From a bacterium (lineage in GTDB: Bacteria; Patescibacteriota; Gracilibacteria; Peribacterales; Peribacteraceae), in contig JAQBVR010000012.1 of the NCBI GenBank assembly GCA_027623015.1, positions 1-33,480 of the forward strand: a DNA stretch of 33,480 nt, in the 5' to 3' direction. The position numbers and the translations under genes are program-made. Under the pieces are notes generated by a model. It saw nothing but the letters and a program-made list of their open reading frames with translations. It was not told the DNA's origin and searched no databases. Positions within the stretch are counted from its first letter, which is position 1, and every line of letters starts with the position of its first letter. Below are positions 33,439 to 33,480 of the stretch, piece by piece.

Positions 33439-33480
33439 GGCGAGAGTAGCTCAGTTGGTTAGAGCGTCCGGTTGTGGTCC
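33439..33480 (+). tRNA. tRNA-His (GTG), 3' part outside window
   Basis: The acceptor strand GCGAGAG (33440-33446) is followed by TA, the D stem GCTC/GAGC with loop AGTTGGTTA, and the anticodon stem TCCGG with loop TTGTGGT, giving anticodon GTG at 33474-33476. The G at 33439 is the G-1 identity base of tRNA-His, encoded in the DNA as usual in bacteria. The window ends in the anticodon 3' strand, so the rest cannot be checked. Confidence 0.9.

Overview
The window looks like a chromosomal segment of an uncultivated bacterium of the Candidate Phyla Radiation (Patescibacteria), most like the Peregrinibacteria/Peribacteria side. This placement is inferred from gene content: a long class II ribonucleotide reductase, exported SLH-domain proteins including an SLH-sortase, an RNHCP protein, a VirB4/TraG-like ATPase beside a stand-alone receiver domain, large unrecognised proteins and short intergenic regions. 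No 16S gene is present. TGA is used as a stop and glycine is written GGN, so the UGA=Gly code of Gracilibacteria and Absconditabacteria does not apply.

Layout. 1-2667 is the 3' part of a large unrecognised protein with a proline-rich repeat. 3084-6521 is a str-type cluster (rpsL, rpsG, fusA) without tuf directly after it. 6701-8782 holds a YerC/TrpR-like regulator, a C-terminally short RibD, and a convergent flavodoxin-fold oxidoreductase whose only sensible start codon is ATA. 9055-12631 is nrdJ with a promoter and two NrdR-like boxes. 12704-16328 has a small unrecognised gene and a minus-strand operon (GT-C-like membrane protein, ychF, RNHCP protein). 16452-20849 has the SLH-sortase, the VirB4/TraG-like ATPase and a CheY-like receiver. 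20864-24050 is glyS followed by rpsB-tsf, all on the minus strand. 24153-30076 has a PrsW-like membrane protease, an exported S41 protease with an SLH-like N-terminus, rpsU and gyrB. 30041-30912 holds a 34-bp duplication of the gyrB 3' end and two small membrane-protein genes, one with a Shine-Dalgarno sequence and an intrinsic terminator. 31003-33480 has hisS, an unrecognised gene and the 5' part of a tRNA-His that carries its own G-1.

Two regulatory themes run through the window. Many genes have a sigma70-type -10 box only 4-14 nt before the start codon and no Shine-Dalgarno, so their mRNAs are probably leaderless or nearly so. Genes for translation (rpsL, rpsG, fusA, tsf), and ribD, instead have degenerate 7-nt tandem repeats that run directly into the ATG. 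I found no CRISPR array, insertion sequence, prophage or defence locus. The best candidates for something undescribed are the start-abutting heptad repeats, the ATA-initiated leaderless gene, and the SD-bearing mini-ORF/small membrane protein unit.
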